DNA of 22,103 nt from positions 1 to 22,103 of the forward strand of contig VAWY01000069.1 of NCBI GenBank assembly GCA_005888335.1. Reading direction: 5' to 3'. Position 1 is the first letter of the stretch. The number at the start of each line of letters is the position of its first letter. Below are positions 20,470 through 22,103 of the stretch, piece after piece. This stretch comes from Actinomycetota bacterium. Lineage in GTDB: Bacteria > Actinomycetota > Thermoleophilia > Solirubrobacterales > Solirubrobacteraceae. The position numbers and the translations under genes were made by a program. The notes under the pieces are model-generated. The model was not told the DNA's origin. It ran no database searches and saw only the letters and a list, made by a program, of their open reading frames with translations.

Positions 20470-22103
20470 TCAGGCTGCGCGGGCGCGTCGCGGCGCCAGC
20501 AGGGCGCGGCTCTCGGCCAGGCGGGCCCGGGCGGCGCGGACCGTGGGCGAGCGGTCGAGGTCCGCGCGGGCGGTGAAGGGCGGGACGCGCGCGCGCCCGG
20601 CGCCGCGGTCGAGCTCGACGAGCTGCAGCTCGGTGAGGGCACGCAGCGCGGCGCCCGCGACGGCGGGCGGACCGGCCGCGGCCAGCGCTTCGTTCAGCGG
20701 CGCGCCGTCGCGCAGCGCGCGGTAGAGGGCGGTCAGGGCGGGGCACAGCTCGCCGTCGCGCTCGGCGACGCGCGCGGCGTAGGCGCGCTCGGGCTCCCCC
20801 CACGCGAGGTGCACGGCGCGCTCGCGCGCGAGGGACTGGAGGGTGGCGCGCTCCACCCTGGTCGCCGGCGGGTCGATCGCGATGACGTGCGCGTGCTCGT
20901 GCGCGAGCGACGGCGCACGCTCGAGCGCGCGCCACGAGCACAGGGCGAAGCCGCCGAGCAGCCCGGCCAGCTGGCGCCTTCGGATGCGGGCGTCGGCGGC
21001 CACGACGAGCACCGGCTCACCCGACGCGACCACGGCGGCGACGGTGCCGGCGACGCCACGGTCGCGCCGGTCGCGGACGGCGCCGCGGGCGCGGCGGGGG
21101 GCGAGCGGGCGGGGCGGATCGGCCGGCTCGGCCCCGGCGGGGTCGGACGCCGCGACGCGGGTCGCCGGCGCGGCCGCGCCCTCATTCGCCGCCGCATCGC
21201 GCCGCGCCGCGCCGCCATCCGCCGCCGCCTCCTTGTCGTCGTACGCCGCCAAGGCGGCCGCGAAGTCGTCGTCGGGCTCGCCGGCGAGCGTGATCGGCGC
21301 CGGCGCGCAGGGCTGCGCGTGGCGCAGCCTGAGGCGGGGTTCGACGGTGCCGCGCCAGTCGTCGAGCTCCAGCGTGAAGGTGGCGTCGGCGGCTGTGTCG
21401 GGGTCGACGGGCAGGCGGCCCGCGCAGCCGAAGGCCACCGCGCGCGAGCGGGCTCCGCCGGCCTCGAGCGTGAAGCGCAGGTGGTGGCGGCCCTCCCCCA
21501 TCGGCCGCGGGTCGGTGAGCCGGCCGGCCGGGACGAGCAGGGCGACCTCGGGGTTGCCGTGGCCGAAGGGCGCCAGCCGGGCCAGCTCCTCGGCGAGCTC
21601 GTGACCGAGGTCGCCGCCGGACACCACGGCGTCGACGCGCTCCTCGGGAACGAGGTCGGCGGCGTCGAGCACGGTCTCCGCGTGCGCGACGAACGCGGCG
21701 CGGAAGTCGTCGAGGGCGTCGGCGTCCAGCTCGAGGCCCGCCGCGGCGCGGTGGCCGCCGTGCCGGGTCAGGTGGGCGGCGCACGCGTCGAGCCCCGCGA
21801 GCAGGTCGAAGCCCGGGATCGAGCGCCCCGAGCCGGTGCCGCGCCCACCGTCGAGCGCGACCAGGACCGTCGGGCGGTGGTGTCGCTCGGCGATGCGGCT
21901 GGCGACGATCCCGACGACGCCTGGATGCCAGCCCTCCCCGGCCAGGACGTACGCCGGCTGGTCGCCGTGTTCGGCGACGCGCGCCTCGGCCTCGAACCGG
22001 ATGCGCTCCTCCACGTGGCGCCGTTCGGCGTTGACCCGGTCGAGCTCGTCGGCGACCGCCTCGGCCCGCGCCGGGTCGCGGGTCAGCACGAGCTCGAGCC
22101 CGG
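20470..22103 (-). CDS. recJ: Single-stranded-DNA exonuclease RecJ, C-terminal part (5' end outside window)
   Basis: This fragment of about 544 residues stays open to the window edge; the DHH phosphoesterase half lies outside. At the edge it reads GLELVLTRDPARAEAVADEL, the usual linker helix with DRVNAERRHVEERI. The DHHA1 domain follows: GWHPGVVGIVASRIAERHHR, GSGRSIPGFDLLAGLDACA and LTRHGGHRAAAGLEL. An OB-like domain follows (APFGHGNPEVALLVPAGRL ... VAFGCAGRLP). RecJ degrades single-stranded DNA 5' to 3' in recombination and repair. The last 250 or so residues are an extra region: an Ala/Asp-rich linker, then VLVVAADARIRRRQLAGLLGG and HVIAIDPPATRVERATLQSL, which resemble a degenerate helicase-like fold, and a basic Arg/Ala tail. 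That extension is longer than in E. coli RecJ and its role is unknown. Confidence 0.9.
   Translation of the reverse strand, partial: GLELVLTRDPARAEAVADELDRVNAERRHVEERIRFEAEARVAEHGDQPAYVLAGEGWHPGVVGIVASRIAERHHRPTVLVALDGGRGTGSGRSIPGFDLLAGLDACAAHLTRHGGHRAAAGLELDADALDDFRAAFVAHAETVLDAADLVPEERVDAVVSGGDLGHELAEELARLAPFGHGNPEVALLVPAGRLTDPRPMGEGRHHLRFTLEAGGARSRAVAFGCAGRLPVDPDTAADATFTLELDDWRGTVEPRLRLRHAQPCAPAPITLAGEPDDDFAAALAAYDDKEAAADGGAARRDAAANEGAAAPATRVAASDPAGAEPADPPRPLAPRRARGAVRDRRDRGVAGTVAAVVASGEPVLVVAADARIRRRQLAGLLGGFALCSWRALERAPSLAHEHAHVIAIDPPATRVERATLQSLARERAVHLAWGEPERAYAARVAERDGELCPALTALYRALRDGAPLNEALAAAGPPAVAGAALRALTELQLVELDRGAGRARVPPFTARADLDRSPTVRAARARLAESRALLAPRRARAA

Noticed and set aside
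1..22103. CRISPR arrays, insertion sequences, tRNA or rRNA genes
   Set aside because: No regularly spaced repeats, transposase-like proteins, terminal inverted repeats or tRNA cloverleaf patterns were seen. All larger stretches are explained by ordinary genes.

Overview
The window is very GC-rich, coding-dense actinobacterial chromosome. It has G/C-rich third codon positions, frequent GTG/TTG starts, stop/start overlaps, and secreted Calx-beta and PKD proteins ending in Arg/Leu-rich beta domains. Together these suggest a soil member of Thermoleophilia (Solirubrobacter/Conexibacter-like). That placement is an inference from gene style, not from a marker gene.

Layout. (1) 1-147 is the end of a small membrane protein, closed by a perfect palindrome that contains its stop codon and the stop of the convergent gene. 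(2) 170-3248 (minus) is a tightly coupled operon: SAM-riboswitch leader, zinc-ribbon threonine-synthase-like PLP enzyme, MoaD/ThiS-like sulfur carrier ending in Gly-Gly, left-handed beta-helix acyltransferase, stand-alone receiver protein and small zinc-ribbon protein. (3) 3277-4335 (minus) is a secreted Calx-beta protein, divergent from corA (4433-5416) and a diacylglycerol-kinase-like gene (5460-6452). (4) 6517-12576 (minus) is a second five-gene operon: membrane HD-GYP protein, membrane-anchored protein, two adjacent multicopper-oxidase-like proteins and a secreted PKD protein. (5) 12740-15946 (plus) is a divergent 1068-residue regulator with an N-terminal ATPase and a C-terminal SARP-type winged helix plus BTAD domain. 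(6) 15954-22103 (minus) holds a serine beta-lactamase-like hydrolase, an epoxide-hydrolase-like enzyme, a bifunctional RelA/SpoT protein and the 3' part of recJ.

Three things stand out. First, the SAM riboswitch controls a threonine-synthase-like enzyme coupled to a sulfur carrier, which suggests a thiocarboxylate-based sulfur step towards homocysteine/methionine; the leader also shows a plausible translational switch that hides the ribosome binding site. Second, the two oxidase-like proteins each carry half of the usual multicopper histidine motifs; only the first has an export signal (an internal twin-arginine motif after membrane segments), so they may form one split enzyme. Third, two promoters in the oxidase operon have the same unusual architecture: heptamer direct repeats (T/C)TGAGCG at 11-bp period, the second ending exactly 8 bp before the -10. 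This is the layout known for SARP-family operators, and the SARP-like regulator is encoded next door.
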